A DNA stretch of 64,000 nt from Roseiflexaceae bacterium (lineage in GTDB: Bacteria; Chloroflexota; Chloroflexia; Chloroflexales; Roseiflexaceae): contig CANJHS010000001.1 of the NCBI GenBank assembly GCA_947474225.1, positions 62,001-126,000 of the forward strand, in the 5' to 3' direction. The notes beneath the pieces are model-generated. The model had not been told where the DNA came from, searched no databases, and saw only the letters and a list, made by a program, of their open reading frames with translations. This document shows, one piece after another, positions 63,489 to 64,000 of this stretch (position 1 is its first letter; each line of letters begins with the position of its first letter). Both the position numbers and the translations under genes were made by a program.

Positions 63489-63497
63489 TGCTACAAT
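63489..63497 (+). promoter_or_regulatory. Extended -10 promoter of the UlaG-like gene
   Basis: TGCTACAAT lies 32 bases before the ATG at 63529, with the same layout as the ilvD, PBP and glycosyltransferase promoters. Confidence 0.6.
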
Positions 63498-63528
63498 GAC
63501 ATATTGACCACGATGAGCAGAGGACCGC

Positions 63529-64000
63529 ATGCGACACAAACACGGCGTTGAGTTAATACGGCAGATGGATGCGTTACACGTGCCTGCAGGCGCATTTGCG
63601 TTGTGGTGGTTGGGGCAGATGGGAGTGGCGGTCAAAGGACCTGATCAACAGGTTGTCTACATTGACCCGTTTTTGGTAGGACCATTGGCAGCAGATCAGA
63701 CCGATCCGTCTTTTTTGTGGGGACGCGCCTTTCCTCCACCGTTAACCCCACACGATGTGACCAACGCCAGTCTGGTACTCTGTTCGCATGAACACGGTGA
63801 TCATACCAGTGCCGAAACCCTGGCAGGCATAGCAGCTGCGTCGCCACGCGCACGCATTGCGGCCACAGGCTGGTCGCAAGGGATCTTAGATGAGGCGGGG
63901 ATTCCCTCAGAACGGCGCTTGTCGATGTCAACAGGTGTGCAGCATGATGTTGGGGTACTGCAGCTCTCATACATACCAGCGGCACATTACAGCCGCGAGA
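63529..64000 (+). CDS. Metallo-beta-lactamase-fold hydrolase, UlaG-like (3' end outside window)
   Basis: The frame begins MRHKHGVELIRQMDALHVP and is open to the window edge (157 residues visible). FALWWLGQMGVAVKG and VVYIDPFLVGPL are followed by the metal-binding motif LCSHEHGDHTSAETL (H-x-H-x-D-H), then SYIPAAHYSRE, where the next His ligand is expected. The early WLGQ/G...IDP pattern is that of UlaG-type lactonases (L-ascorbate-6-phosphate lactonase family). AGAGGA lies four bases before the ATG. The exact substrate is unknown. Confidence 0.85.
   Translation, partial: MRHKHGVELIRQMDALHVPAGAFALWWLGQMGVAVKGPDQQVVYIDPFLVGPLAADQTDPSFLWGRAFPPPLTPHDVTNASLVLCSHEHGDHTSAETLAGIAAASPRARIAATGWSQGILDEAGIPSERRLSMSTGVQHDVGVLQLSYIPAAHYSRE

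Noticed and set aside
1..64000. CRISPR arrays, insertion sequences, integrase or phage genes
   Set aside because: No regularly spaced repeats, transposase motifs or integrase motifs were seen in any frame.

Overview
The window carries about 46 protein genes, no rRNA or tRNA that I can see, no CRISPR array and no insertion sequence. Gene density is high, many neighbours overlap by ATGA or TAATG, and GC content looks moderate (a little above 50% by eye). The gene set (O-antigen-type ABC exporter, Tat-lipoprotein peptide-binding protein, AddAB-type nuclease with UvrD paralogues, PBP1A with C-terminal PASTA-like region, many Gfo/Idh/MocA oxidoreductases and sugar isomerases) suggests a free-living heterotroph, most likely Chloroflexota. 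That assignment is inference; no marker gene here proves it.

Left part (1-9.8 kb): the 3' end of an FtsX-type permease; a YjhG/YagF-type sugar-acid dehydratase; a polysaccharide ABC exporter whose permease is fused to a Wzz-like domain; a membrane HEPN/Swt1 protein with a C-terminal sunset-like domain; and a TIGR02452/PARG-like protein whose catalytic loop looks destroyed. From 9.9 to 21.5 kb lies a DNA-processing block: an HDAC-family deacylase, then two UvrD-like helicases on the minus strand flanking a plus-strand AddB-like/AddA-like pair.

Middle part (21.5-42 kb): a sugar isomerase; a complete five-gene oligopeptide (Opp/Dpp) ABC transporter with a clear sigma70 promoter and a stem-loop after the binding-protein gene; a thioredoxin-fold gene with an in-frame TGA exactly where the first Cys of its CxxC motif should be, followed by a bacterial-SECIS-like hairpin (a probable selenoprotein); ilvD; two LolD-type ABC ATPases without permease, one carrying an AbrB-like tail; two MFS transporters; a DnaJ-like chaperone; a PIG-L deacetylase; and a carbohydrate cluster (BadF-type kinase, two Gfo/Idh/MocA enzymes, MFS).

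Right part (42-64 kb): a class A PBP; a tightly coupled minus-strand operon maf - diacylglycerol-kinase-like - TolB-like lipoprotein - glycosyltransferase - amidohydrolase; a BI-1 membrane protein; purD-purN; a plus-strand set of a duplicated helical protein and two glycosyltransferases; a minus-strand run thiB - P-type ATPase - rsmI - M20 peptidase - sugar isomerase - oxidoreductase, headed by a TPP riboswitch with its own terminator and a TTGACA-17-TATAGT promoter; and the start of an UlaG-like metallo-hydrolase cut by the window edge.

A recurring regulatory signal is an extended -10 element (TGnTACAAT and close variants) placed about 28-35 bases before the start codon of several genes. The most noteworthy finding is the probable selenoprotein at 29760-30308. 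Starts given here are often internal to the longest open frame; they were chosen from ribosome-binding sites and family N-termini.
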